64,000 nt of DNA from Hylemonella gracilis str. Niagara R (GTDB lineage Bacteria > Pseudomonadota > Gammaproteobacteria > Burkholderiales > Burkholderiaceae_C). Where the stretch lies: positions 3,751,932-3,815,931 of the forward strand of contig NZ_JEMG01000001.1 in the NCBI RefSeq assembly GCF_000600295.1, written 5' to 3'. Below the pieces are notes generated by a model. That model was not told the DNA's origin. It worked only from the letters and a program-made list of their open reading frames with translations, and did no database searches. Shown here piece by piece: positions 11,255-18,951 of this stretch. Both the position numbers and the translations under genes were made by a program. The stretch's first letter is position 1. Each line of letters starts with the position of its first letter.

Positions 11255-12235
11255 TCAGTGGCCACCGGCCTTGTCCACGCGCAGACGCGGGTCCACGGCG
11301 AAGTACAGCAGGTCCACGATCAGGTTGATGATCACGAAGATCAGCGCGGTCAGGCAGAGGTAAGCCGCCATGACGGGGATGTCGGCGAAGGTGACCGCCT
11401 GGATGAAGAGCAGGCCCATGCCCGGCCACTGGAACACGGTCTCGGTGATGATGGCGAAGGCGATCAGGCCGCCCAGTTGCAGGCCGGTGATGGTCATCAC
11501 GGGCACCAGGGTGTTCTTGAGCGCGTGGCCGAAATGCACCACGCGGTTGCTGAGGCCACGCGCGCGGGCGAACTTGATGTAGTCGGTGCGCAGCACCTCC
11601 AGCATCTCGGCACGCACCAGGCGCATGATGAGCGTGAGCTGGAAGATGGCCAGGGTGACGGCCGGCAGGATGACATGACGCCAGCCCTTGGCCGTGATCA
11701 GGCCACTGCTCCACCAACCCCATTGCACCACCTCGCCTCGCCCGAAGCTGGGCAACCAGCCCAGCGTAACGGCGAACACCAGGATGAGCAGGATGCCGAT
11801 CAGGAAGGTGGGCAGCGACACGCCCAGCAGCGAGATCGTCATGAACACCTGGCTGGTGAAGCTGCCGCGCCGCAGCGCGGCATACACCCCCATGGGCACG
11901 CCAACCAGCAAGGACAGCAGACCGGCGACAAAAACCAGTTCCAGTGTGGCGGGCAGGCGCTCGGCGATCAGGCCCGAGACCTGCACCCCCTGGCGCAGGC
12001 TCACGCCAAACTCACCCTGGATCGCATGGGCCAGGAAATGCCAGAACTGGACGAAGAACGGCTGGTCCAGCCCCAGCTCGGCGCGCAGGCGACGCACCTG
12101 CTCGGGCGTTGCGTCCTGGCCCAGCAGGTAGACGATGGGGTCGCCGACATACTGGAACAGCAGGAAGGAGATGAAGGCGACGGCGGCCATGACCACCCCC
12201 GCCTGGGCCAGGCGTCTGACGATGTACGCGAACAC
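11255..12235 (-). CDS. dppB: Peptide ABC transporter permease (DppB type)
   Basis: Product of 326 residues with six predicted membrane segments. N-terminal MFAYIVRRLAQAGVVMAAVAF is typical of DppB/OppB, as are the LGLDQPFFVQFWHFL segment and the EAA-loop region ARARGLSNRVVHFGHALKN. It pairs with DppC in the inner membrane. It starts 18 bases after the binding-protein gene. Confidence 0.93.
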   Translation of the reverse strand: MFAYIVRRLAQAGVVMAAVAFISFLLFQYVGDPIVYLLGQDATPEQVRRLRAELGLDQPFFVQFWHFLAHAIQGEFGVSLRQGVQVSGLIAERLPATLELVFVAGLLSLLVGVPMGVYAALRRGSFTSQVFMTISLLGVSLPTFLIGILLILVFAVTLGWLPSFGRGEVVQWGWWSSGLITAKGWRHVILPAVTLAIFQLTLIMRLVRAEMLEVLRTDYIKFARARGLSNRVVHFGHALKNTLVPVMTITGLQLGGLIAFAIITETVFQWPGMGLLFIQAVTFADIPVMAAYLCLTALIFVIINLIVDLLYFAVDPRLRVDKAGGH

Positions 12236-12253
12236 GCAACAGTCCCGACGAGA

Positions 12254-13825
12254 TCAATTGACCTTGATGAGGCGCCAGTCGAGGCGGTTGTCCGCGCGAT
12301 GCACGACCTCGATGTTGCTCTTCATCGCCCAGGGAATGACCTGGTTGTGCAGCGGAATGTGCGCCACTTCGTCGTTCTGCAGCTGCAAGGCCTCGGTCAG
12401 CAGGCGCAGGCGGGCGTTCAGGTCGATCTCGGCCTTGGCCTTGTCGATCAGCGCGTCCATCTTGGGGTTGCTGTAACGGCCCAGGTTGTAGTTGCCGTCA
12501 CCGCCTTCACCCACCGTGCGCACCAGCGACTGCAGGGAGTACATGGCGTCGAAGGTCGGCACGCCCCAGCCCAGCATGTAGATGCTGGCCTCGTGGCGCT
12601 GGATCATCGGGAAGTACGTCACCAGCGGCAGGGTGCGCAGCTTGGCCTTGACGCCGATGCGCGCCCACATGGCGGTCACGGCCTGGCAGATGGCTTCGTC
12701 GTTGATGTAGCGGTTGTTCGGGCAGGCGAAGTCCACCTCGAAACCGTCCTTGTAACCGGCTTCGGCCAGCAGCCGCTGGGCTGCGGCCACGTCATAGGGG
12801 TGACGCTTGTGCACGGACTCGGTCCAGCCAGCCACCTGCGGCGCCACCAGTGCGCCGGTGGGCTCGCCCAGGCCGCGCATGGTCACGCGCGCGATGGCGG
12901 CGGTGTCGATGGCTTGGTAGAGGGCCTTGCGCACGCGCAGGTCCTTGAGCGGGTTCTTGCCCTTGACGCTGCTGCCAACCAGCTCGTCGCGATGCTGGTC
13001 CATGCCGAAGAAGACGGTGCGGTTCTCCACCCCGTCCAGGACCTTCAGACCAGCCTGACCGCGCACACGCGGCAAATCCTGTGGGCTGGGGTCAAGCACG
13101 AAATCCACCTCGCCCGACAGCAGGGCGGCCATGCGGGTGGCAACGGCGCGCACCGGGGTGTAGACGATCTCGGTCACATTGGTGGGCGCGGTGCCCCACC
13201 AGTTCGGGTTCTTGCTCAGGACCATGCGTTGGTCTGGCACCCATTCCTTGAGCATGTAGGGACCGGTGCCATTGGCGTTGCGGTGGGCGAAGTTCTCTTC
13301 CGGAACCTTGATGTCCTTGGGCGCCACCGAGTTGTTCTTCTCGGCCCAGGCCTTGCTCATCATGCGCAGCTCGGTCATCTGGTTGAGCAGCACTGGGTTG
13401 GGTGCCTTGGTGAACACGTCGATGGTGTTGGCATTGACCTTGACCACGCGATCGATGCCCTGGATGAAGGGCGTGAAGTTGGAAGTCGGCGCCATGGCGC
13501 GCTGCAGGGAGAACACGGCATCGTCGGCCGTGAAGGCCGAGCCGTCGTGGAACTTGACGCCCGTGCGCAGGGTCACGCGCAACTGGGTCGGCGTGACCTG
13601 GGTCCAGGCCGTGGCCAGCACGGGCTCGACCTTGAAGGTGCGGCTGTTGTAATAGACCAGACTTTCGTAGACGGCGGCATGGATGCCGCTTTGCAGCGCA
13701 TTGTTCTGAGAGTGGATGTCCCAGGTCGCGATGTCACTCGCGCTGGACCACTTGAAGGTCTTGGCTTGCAGCCCGGTGGAACCGATGACGCATGCGGCCA
13801 ACAGAACAAACAGTTTCAATTTCAT
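12254..13825 (-). CDS. dppA: Peptide-type ABC transporter substrate-binding protein
   Basis: Product of 523 residues of the SBP_bac_5 family. A signal peptide covers residues 1-22 (MKLKLFVLLAACVIG..., cleavage after LQA). The mature N-terminus KTFKWSSASDIATWDIHS, the GVKFHDGSAFTADDAVFSLQRA segment and NGTGPYMLKEW are family hallmarks. First gene of the dppABCDF-like operon, so the most abundant product is expected to be the periplasmic receptor. The family also includes glutathione, nickel and opine binders; calling it dipeptide-specific would be a guess. Confidence 0.93.
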   Translation of the reverse strand: MKLKLFVLLAACVIGSTGLQAKTFKWSSASDIATWDIHSQNNALQSGIHAAVYESLVYYNSRTFKVEPVLATAWTQVTPTQLRVTLRTGVKFHDGSAFTADDAVFSLQRAMAPTSNFTPFIQGIDRVVKVNANTIDVFTKAPNPVLLNQMTELRMMSKAWAEKNNSVAPKDIKVPEENFAHRNANGTGPYMLKEWVPDQRMVLSKNPNWWGTAPTNVTEIVYTPVRAVATRMAALLSGEVDFVLDPSPQDLPRVRGQAGLKVLDGVENRTVFFGMDQHRDELVGSSVKGKNPLKDLRVRKALYQAIDTAAIARVTMRGLGEPTGALVAPQVAGWTESVHKRHPYDVAAAQRLLAEAGYKDGFEVDFACPNNRYINDEAICQAVTAMWARIGVKAKLRTLPLVTYFPMIQRHEASIYMLGWGVPTFDAMYSLQSLVRTVGEGGDGNYNLGRYSNPKMDALIDKAKAEIDLNARLRLLTEALQLQNDEVAHIPLHNQVIPWAMKSNIEVVHRADNRLDWRLIKVN

Positions 13826-13911
13826 CGCGGATCACCTCGAAGTTGTGAAGCCCGGACAATGCAATAACCGCGCCAAACCGGCATCGGTAGTTCACCGGAG
13901 AGTACGAAGAT

Positions 13912-15648
13912 TCAGAGTCCGGTCTTGGGTCCATGCCCGCGCGCGCGTCCGTGCAGGAGCTGATGCAGCACATGGTCCGTCATGCCGCGGGCCAGTTCAT
14001 GCTCACCCAGGAAGACCGTGCCCTGCGTTTCCTTCTGTAGCAATTCGGCTTCTTCGTCATTGTGAGTGCGTAGCACCACCTGGATCTCGGGGTTGAGTTG
14101 GCGCGCGATGTCGACCATCTGGCGCACGTTCACGACATCGGGAATGGCGATGACCAGCATGGCCGCGCGCGTCACATGGGCCTGGATCAACACCTCCGGC
14201 GTCTGGGCGTCGCCACTGACAGCCGGCACGCCTTTCTTGCGCAAGGCATCCACGATTTCACGGTTCTGCTCGGCCACCACATAAGGAATGTGGTTATCGC
14301 TCAGGCTGCGCGCGATGCGGCGGCCCACGCGCCCGTATCCCACCAGCACCACCTGCTTGGTCAGCAGGCGCGGGTCGGTCGTCATGGGCAGTTCGGACAG
14401 CGGATCGTCGCGCAACTCCAGGCGACGCGCGAACTCGGAACGCGCCAGCAGCCAGCGCCGGATCGGATCGACCGCGGCGAACAGCGAAGCGTTGAGCGCG
14501 ATCGAGATCAGGGCGCCGGCCAGCACCAGGCTTTGCCCCTCGGGCGGCATCATGTTGAGCGCCACACCCATGCCGGCCAGGATGAAGGAGAACTCGCCGA
14601 TCTGCGCCAGGCTGGCGCCCACGGTCAGCGCGGTGTTGAAGGGGTAACGGAACAGCAACACGAGCGCCACGGCGGCCACCGTCTTGCCGACCAGGATGAT
14701 GGCCACCACGGCCAGCAGCCTGAAGGGTTGCTCGATGACGACGGCCGGGTCGAACAGCATGCCCACCGAGACGAAGAAGAGGACGGCGAAGGCGTCGCGC
14801 AGGGGCAGGGACTCGTCGGCCGCGCGATGGCTGAACTCGGATTCACGCATCATCATGCCGGCGAAGAAGGCGCCCAACGCGAAGGACACGTCGAACAGCG
14901 TGCCGGCGAAGAAAGCCACGCCCACCGCCACGGCCACGACGCTGAGCGTGAACAACTCGCGCGAACCGGTGCGCGACACCCACCAGAGCAGGCGCGGCAG
15001 CACGCGCCGCCCCACCACCAGCATCAGCACGATGAAGGCCGTCACCTTGGCCAGGGTGATGCCCACCGTGGTCCAGATGTCGCTCGCGGAAATGGCGTGG
15101 GCCGCGCCCGGGGTCGGGGGGGCCAGCACCTCGGCCACAGCAGGCAGCAGCACCAGGACCATCACCATCACCAAGTCCTCGACCACCAGCCAGCCCACGG
15201 CGATCTGGCCATTGACGGACTTGAGCAGGTTCTTGGCTTCCAACGCCCGCAGCAAAACCACAGTGCTGGCCACGGAGAGACAGAGGCCGAAGACCAGCGA
15301 ACCGCCCAAGCCCCAATCCCAGAACCAGGAGACCCCCATGCCCAGGGCGGTGGCCACCGCGATCTGCACCAGGGCGCCCGGCAAGGCGATGCGGCGCACC
15401 GCCATCAGATCCTTCAGGGAAAAGTGCAGGCCCACGCCGAACATCAGCAGCATCACGCCGATTTCGGCCAACTGCCCGGCCAGGCCCACGTCGGCGACGA
15501 ACCCCGGTGAATTCGGCCCGACCACGATGCCGGCGACCAGATACCCCACCAGTGGCGGCATGTGGAGCTTGCTGGCCAAAAGGCCCAGCACCATGGCGAT
15601 CCCGAAACCGAAGGCGATGGTGGCGATCAGACTGACGTCGTGGGGCAT
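13912..15648 (-). CDS. CPA2 monovalent cation:proton antiporter with RCK domain (KefB/YbaL-like)
   Basis: Product of 578 residues. Residues about 1-390 form the Na+/H+-exchanger domain with a dozen membrane segments (GYLVAGIVVGP, GLHFSLKDL, the SVASTVVLLRAL region, ALGAFFAGMMMRESEFSH). Residues about 415-540 form a TrkA-N/RCK nucleotide-binding domain (VVLVGYGRVGRRIA, then EQNREIVDALRKKGVPAVSGDA). Probably a K+/H+ antiporter gated by nucleotide or redox ligands, closest to YbaL in architecture. It stands between the Dpp-type and Mrp operons on the same strand, so this segment is rich in cation handling. No KefF/KefG partner is adjacent. Confidence 0.9.
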   Translation of the reverse strand: MPHDVSLIATIAFGFGIAMVLGLLASKLHMPPLVGYLVAGIVVGPNSPGFVADVGLAGQLAEIGVMLLMFGVGLHFSLKDLMAVRRIALPGALVQIAVATALGMGVSWFWDWGLGGSLVFGLCLSVASTVVLLRALEAKNLLKSVNGQIAVGWLVVEDLVMVMVLVLLPAVAEVLAPPTPGAAHAISASDIWTTVGITLAKVTAFIVLMLVVGRRVLPRLLWWVSRTGSRELFTLSVVAVAVGVAFFAGTLFDVSFALGAFFAGMMMRESEFSHRAADESLPLRDAFAVLFFVSVGMLFDPAVVIEQPFRLLAVVAIILVGKTVAAVALVLLFRYPFNTALTVGASLAQIGEFSFILAGMGVALNMMPPEGQSLVLAGALISIALNASLFAAVDPIRRWLLARSEFARRLELRDDPLSELPMTTDPRLLTKQVVLVGYGRVGRRIARSLSDNHIPYVVAEQNREIVDALRKKGVPAVSGDAQTPEVLIQAHVTRAAMLVIAIPDVVNVRQMVDIARQLNPEIQVVLRTHNDEEAELLQKETQGTVFLGEHELARGMTDHVLHQLLHGRARGHGPKTGL

Positions 15649-15804
15649 GCGTGCGCTCTCAAAAAAGGAGCAAATCGGTGATTGGGGATGAGGACCAAAG
15701 ATAACCGACTTTTCCCGCGTCCACGCGATCCCGCCGCCCTTGGCGCCCCACCGAAAAGTGTGCCGCCGCCGAAGCGACCCGATCTTGGCTGACCGAAACC
15801 AGGG

Positions 15805-16161
15805 TTATGGGCGGAGGCCCTCGCCGTCACGGGCGTTGCCCAGCGGTGGCGGCAAGGCGTCGCCCGCGCGACGACGGCGGAACAGCGCGGCCCGCGCCAG
15901 CACGATGGTGGTCACCGGCGCGGTGATGGACAGGATGATGATGATCAGCCAGACATGCAAGGACAGCCCGCCCGCGCGCGCCGAGAAATGAACGATGGAG
16001 GCCAGGGTCACGATCCAGGCGGCCAGCGTGGAAGCCAGGGCGGGCGCGTGCATGCGCGTAAAGAAGTCCGGCAGGCGCCACAGACCCAGGCCGGCGGCCA
16101 GCACCACCACGCCGCTGAGCAACAGCAAGGCGGCGACCAGGTAGTCACTCCAGGGCGTCAT
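15805..16161 (-). CDS. mrpG: Mrp antiporter subunit G
   Basis: Product of 118 residues with three membrane segments. The motif LGLWRLPDFFTRMHAPALASTL is typical of MrpG/MnhG/PhaG. It is an essential small subunit of the Mrp Na+/H+ antiporter in the inner membrane. Its ATG overlaps the mrpF stop as ATGA. Last gene of the operon; the C-terminal tail is Arg/Pro rich. Confidence 0.92.
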   Translation of the reverse strand: MTPWSDYLVAALLLLSGVVVLAAGLGLWRLPDFFTRMHAPALASTLAAWIVTLASIVHFSARAGGLSLHVWLIIIILSITAPVTTIVLARAALFRRRRAGDALPPPLGNARDGEGLRP

Positions 16162-16445
16162 TCGATCACCTCACCACGCAGCAGGAACTTGGCCAGCGCC
16201 AGAGAACCCACGAAGCCGAACAGCACCATCAGAAAGGCCCCCTCGAAGTACATGCTGCTGTCGTAGCGTATGGCCAGCGCGAGCATGACCAGCATGCCGA
16301 CGACGTAGATGAAATCCAGCGCCAGCACCCGGTCTTGGGCGCTGGGGCCCCGCAGGAGGCGCAACAAGCCCAGCCCCATGGCCAGGACGTAGAGCACCAA
16401 GGTGGCGGCGATGGCGTAAGTGAGCAGCGGACTCATGGCGCTCAT
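16158..16445 (-). CDS. mrpF: Mrp antiporter subunit F
   Basis: Product of 95 residues with three membrane segments. The segment LRLLRGPSAQDRVLALDFIYV, with the conserved RVLALD aspartate, identifies MrpF. It overlaps mrpE and mrpG by four bases each, so the three are translationally coupled. Confidence 0.92.
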   Translation of the reverse strand: MSAMSPLLTYAIAATLVLYVLAMGLGLLRLLRGPSAQDRVLALDFIYVVGMLVMLALAIRYDSSMYFEGAFLMVLFGFVGSLALAKFLLRGEVIE

Positions 16446-16933
16446 GGCAGGATCTCCAGCAAGGGTTGCTCGTAGCGGGTCTTGTAGTGGTGAATGAACG
16501 CGGCGTCGTCGCCGACCACGTCAAAGACATGCAGCAGCAGTCGGCTGCGGTCCGGGGCCAGCTCGCACCAGACCGTGCCGGGAATCACCGAAGTGATCAT
16601 GGCCAGCGCGGCCAGGGCGTGGTCGTTGCGCAGGTCCAGCGGTACCACGACAAAGCGGCTGATCGGGGGCGCACGACGCGCACCCAGCACGCCCCGCGCA
16701 ACGTCAAGCCCGGACCCCACCACGTCGCCGCCGACGCGCAGGATCAGGCGCACCAGCAGCAGCGGTCGGCGCACCCGGGGAGCGGCCGGGCGCAAGGGTG
16801 CGGCAAGCACGGGCAACACCAGCGCCAACAGCAAGCCCAGCAAGAGATTGCCGGGGCTGAGGCTGCGGTTCAGCATGAGCCACAAGGCCAGCAGACCAGC
16901 CGAGAGCAAGGGCGCAGGAAACCAACGCTTCAT
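16442..16933 (-). CDS. mrpE: Mrp antiporter subunit E
   Basis: Product of 163 residues. N-terminal membrane helices are followed by a cytoplasmic part with the family pattern MITSVIPGTVWCELAPDRSR and a C-terminal HVFDVVGDD segment ending in EQPLLEILP. MrpE is needed for stability of the Mrp complex in several bacteria. Four-base overlaps on both sides. Confidence 0.91.
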   Translation of the reverse strand: MKRWFPAPLLSAGLLALWLMLNRSLSPGNLLLGLLLALVLPVLAAPLRPAAPRVRRPLLLVRLILRVGGDVVGSGLDVARGVLGARRAPPISRFVVVPLDLRNDHALAALAMITSVIPGTVWCELAPDRSRLLLHVFDVVGDDAAFIHHYKTRYEQPLLEILP

Positions 16934-18609
16934 GGCCGGACCTCCTGTCCCTGTTGCGCGGCGATGGATGGCGAGGGCAGAGGCCGCGCCGACATCACTG
17001 CCCCGATGTAGTGGCCGGGCGCATGCAGGGTCGCGGCCGTCTTGCGCATGTAGTCCAGAGCCGGCCCGCCCTGCATCACCAGGGTCAGCCCCCCGGCCAG
17101 CAGCAGGCCAATGGGCAAGGTCTCGGCCACGCGCAGCCGCGGCGAGGGCCGCGCCTCGGCGGTCCAGAAATGTCGCATGCCGATGCGCAGCAGGGCCGTG
17201 GCGGCCATCAGGCCCGACAGCAGCAGCAGCGCGAACAGCGCCCAGGCCGCCGGACGCTGCAATTCGAGCAGGGCCGTCAGCATGGCCAGCTTGGCCACGA
17301 AACCCGACAGCGGCGGCAGGCCACTGACCACCAGTGCACAGACCGCGAAGGTCAATCCCAGGAAAGCCAGGGCGGCCGGAATGGCGCGGCCGATCAGCAC
17401 CTCCTCGTCGTCGTCGAGGTTGACGCCCGGCAAGGGCTCGGACGCGATGAAGGCCGGCAGGGTGTCCTGGCCGTCGTCGATTTCTTCCGGACCCAGTTCA
17501 ACCTGGCGCGCGCGCTCCAGCAGTTCCACCAGCAGGAAGAGCGCGGCGGCGGCCAGCGTGGAGCTGGCCAGGTAGAACAGCGCGCCCCCGGCCAGCGCCG
17601 AACTACCGAAGCCGAAGGCCGCCAGCAGCGTGCCCGAGGAAGCGATCACACTGTAGGCCGCGAAACGCCCCAGTTGCTGCGAGGCCAGCATGCCCACGGC
17701 GGCAAAAGCCAGGGTGGCCACGCCGCCCCAGACCAGGACCGCGCCCCCGAAGGGCTCGCCACCACCGGCCTCGGCCGGAAAGCACAGGGTCCACAGGCGC
17801 AGCACCGCATACACACCCACCTTGGTCAGGATGGCGAACAACGCCGCCACCGGCGCACTGGCCGCGCCATAGGCACTCGGCAGCCAGAAGTTCAAGGGCC
17901 AGAGCGCGGCCTTGGCCAGGAAGGCCACGGCCAGGATGGCCGCGCCCGCGTGCAACAGGCCGCGGTCGGCCACGGGCACCAGGGGCAGCTTGGCCGCGAT
18001 GTCGGCCATGTTGAGCGTGCCCGTGACGCCGTAGAGCACGGCAACGCCGATCAGGAACAGCAGCGAGGCCACCAGATTGACCACGATGTAATGCAGGCCC
18101 GCGCGCACGCGCGGTGCGCCCCCGCCGTGCAGCAGCAGGCCGTAGCTTGCCGCGAGCAGCACCTCGAAGAACACGAAGAGGTTGAACAGATCGGCCGTCA
18201 GGAAGGCACCATACAAACCCATGAGCTGCAGCTGGAACAGCACGTGGAAGTACACGCCCGCCTGGTGCCAGCGCGCCAAGGCATAGAGCAGGGAGGCCAG
18301 GCCGATGCAACCGGTGAGCACCAGCATCAGGGCCGAGAGCCGGTCCGCCACCAGCACGATGCCAAAAGGCACGGGCCAGTTGCCAGGCAGGTAGACGCCG
18401 AAGGCCAAGGGCAGCTCCCGCGCGTGCACCTGCAGCAGGAGATGCGCAGCCAGCAGCAGTCCACCCAGTGTAGAAACGAGGTTGACCACGGACTTGAGCC
18501 GTCGCTGCCCCTCGCCCAGCATCAGCATGAGCGCGGCCGTCGCCAACGGCAGCAGCACCGGCGCGGCGACGAGGTGCGGGGCCATCGACAAGGAAAGCAG
18601 GTCTGTCAC
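16930..18609 (-). CDS. mrpD: Mrp antiporter subunit D
   Basis: Product of 559 residues with about 14 membrane segments, homologous to the proton-pumping ND5/NuoL/M/N subunits. The conserved core is FWLPSAYGAASAPVAALFAI followed by LTKVGVYAVLRL, with the buried lysine characteristic of the family, and FFEVLLAASYGLLLHGGG upstream. A short acidic loop (EEIDDGQD, DDDEEV, residues about 375-410) is inserted before the last helices. Its ATG overlaps the mrpC stop by four bases. Confidence 0.94.
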   Translation of the reverse strand: MTDLLSLSMAPHLVAAPVLLPLATAALMLMLGEGQRRLKSVVNLVSTLGGLLLAAHLLLQVHARELPLAFGVYLPGNWPVPFGIVLVADRLSALMLVLTGCIGLASLLYALARWHQAGVYFHVLFQLQLMGLYGAFLTADLFNLFVFFEVLLAASYGLLLHGGGAPRVRAGLHYIVVNLVASLLFLIGVAVLYGVTGTLNMADIAAKLPLVPVADRGLLHAGAAILAVAFLAKAALWPLNFWLPSAYGAASAPVAALFAILTKVGVYAVLRLWTLCFPAEAGGGEPFGGAVLVWGGVATLAFAAVGMLASQQLGRFAAYSVIASSGTLLAAFGFGSSALAGGALFYLASSTLAAAALFLLVELLERARQVELGPEEIDDGQDTLPAFIASEPLPGVNLDDDEEVLIGRAIPAALAFLGLTFAVCALVVSGLPPLSGFVAKLAMLTALLELQRPAAWALFALLLLSGLMAATALLRIGMRHFWTAEARPSPRLRVAETLPIGLLLAGGLTLVMQGGPALDYMRKTAATLHAPGHYIGAVMSARPLPSPSIAAQQGQEVRP

Positions 18610-18950
18610 GGGCGCTCCTCCCGGCCATCCACATGGTCACCGCCCGAGAGTCCCCGCAGCGCGAGCAGCACCACCAGGAACAGGGCCGTGGTCGCGAAAC
18701 CGATCACGATGGCGGTCAGCACCAGGGACTGCGGCAGCGGATCGGTGTAGTTCTCGAGCGTGGCGGCCAGGCCCGGCACCACGATGGGCTCCTTGTCGAT
18801 GGCCAGGCTGCCCACGCTGAAGATGAAAAGGTTGATGGCATAGGACAGCAGGGACAGACCGATCAGCACCTGGAAGGTGCGCGGACGCAGCAGCAGCCAG
18901 ACGCCGGAGCCGGCCATGATGCCGATGGCGATGGAGATCACGACTTCCAT
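18606..18950 (-). CDS. mrpC: Mrp antiporter subunit C
   Basis: Product of 114 residues, three membrane segments, homologous to NuoK. The segment GLSLLSYAINLFIFSVG and the DPLPQSLVLTAIVIGFATTAL stretch are diagnostic of MrpC/MnhC. The frame is open upstream, but the ATG at 18950 gives the normal MEVVISIAIG start and lies one base after the mrpA stop codon. Confidence 0.93.
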   Translation of the reverse strand: MEVVISIAIGIMAGSGVWLLLRPRTFQVLIGLSLLSYAINLFIFSVGSLAIDKEPIVVPGLAATLENYTDPLPQSLVLTAIVIGFATTALFLVVLLALRGLSGGDHVDGREERP

Positions 18951-18951
18951 G

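Noticed and set aside
11258..13867. Open frame of about 870 codons on the + strand across the dppB-dppA region
   Set aside because: It is antisense to two clear ABC transporter genes, rich in His/Gln/Arg as expected from complementing GC-rich codons, and resembles no protein family.
16954..18750. Open frame of about 600 codons on the + strand over mrpD
   Set aside because: It is antisense to a well-conserved Mrp subunit with family motifs and has the repetitive Gln/Gly/Arg composition of a shadow frame.
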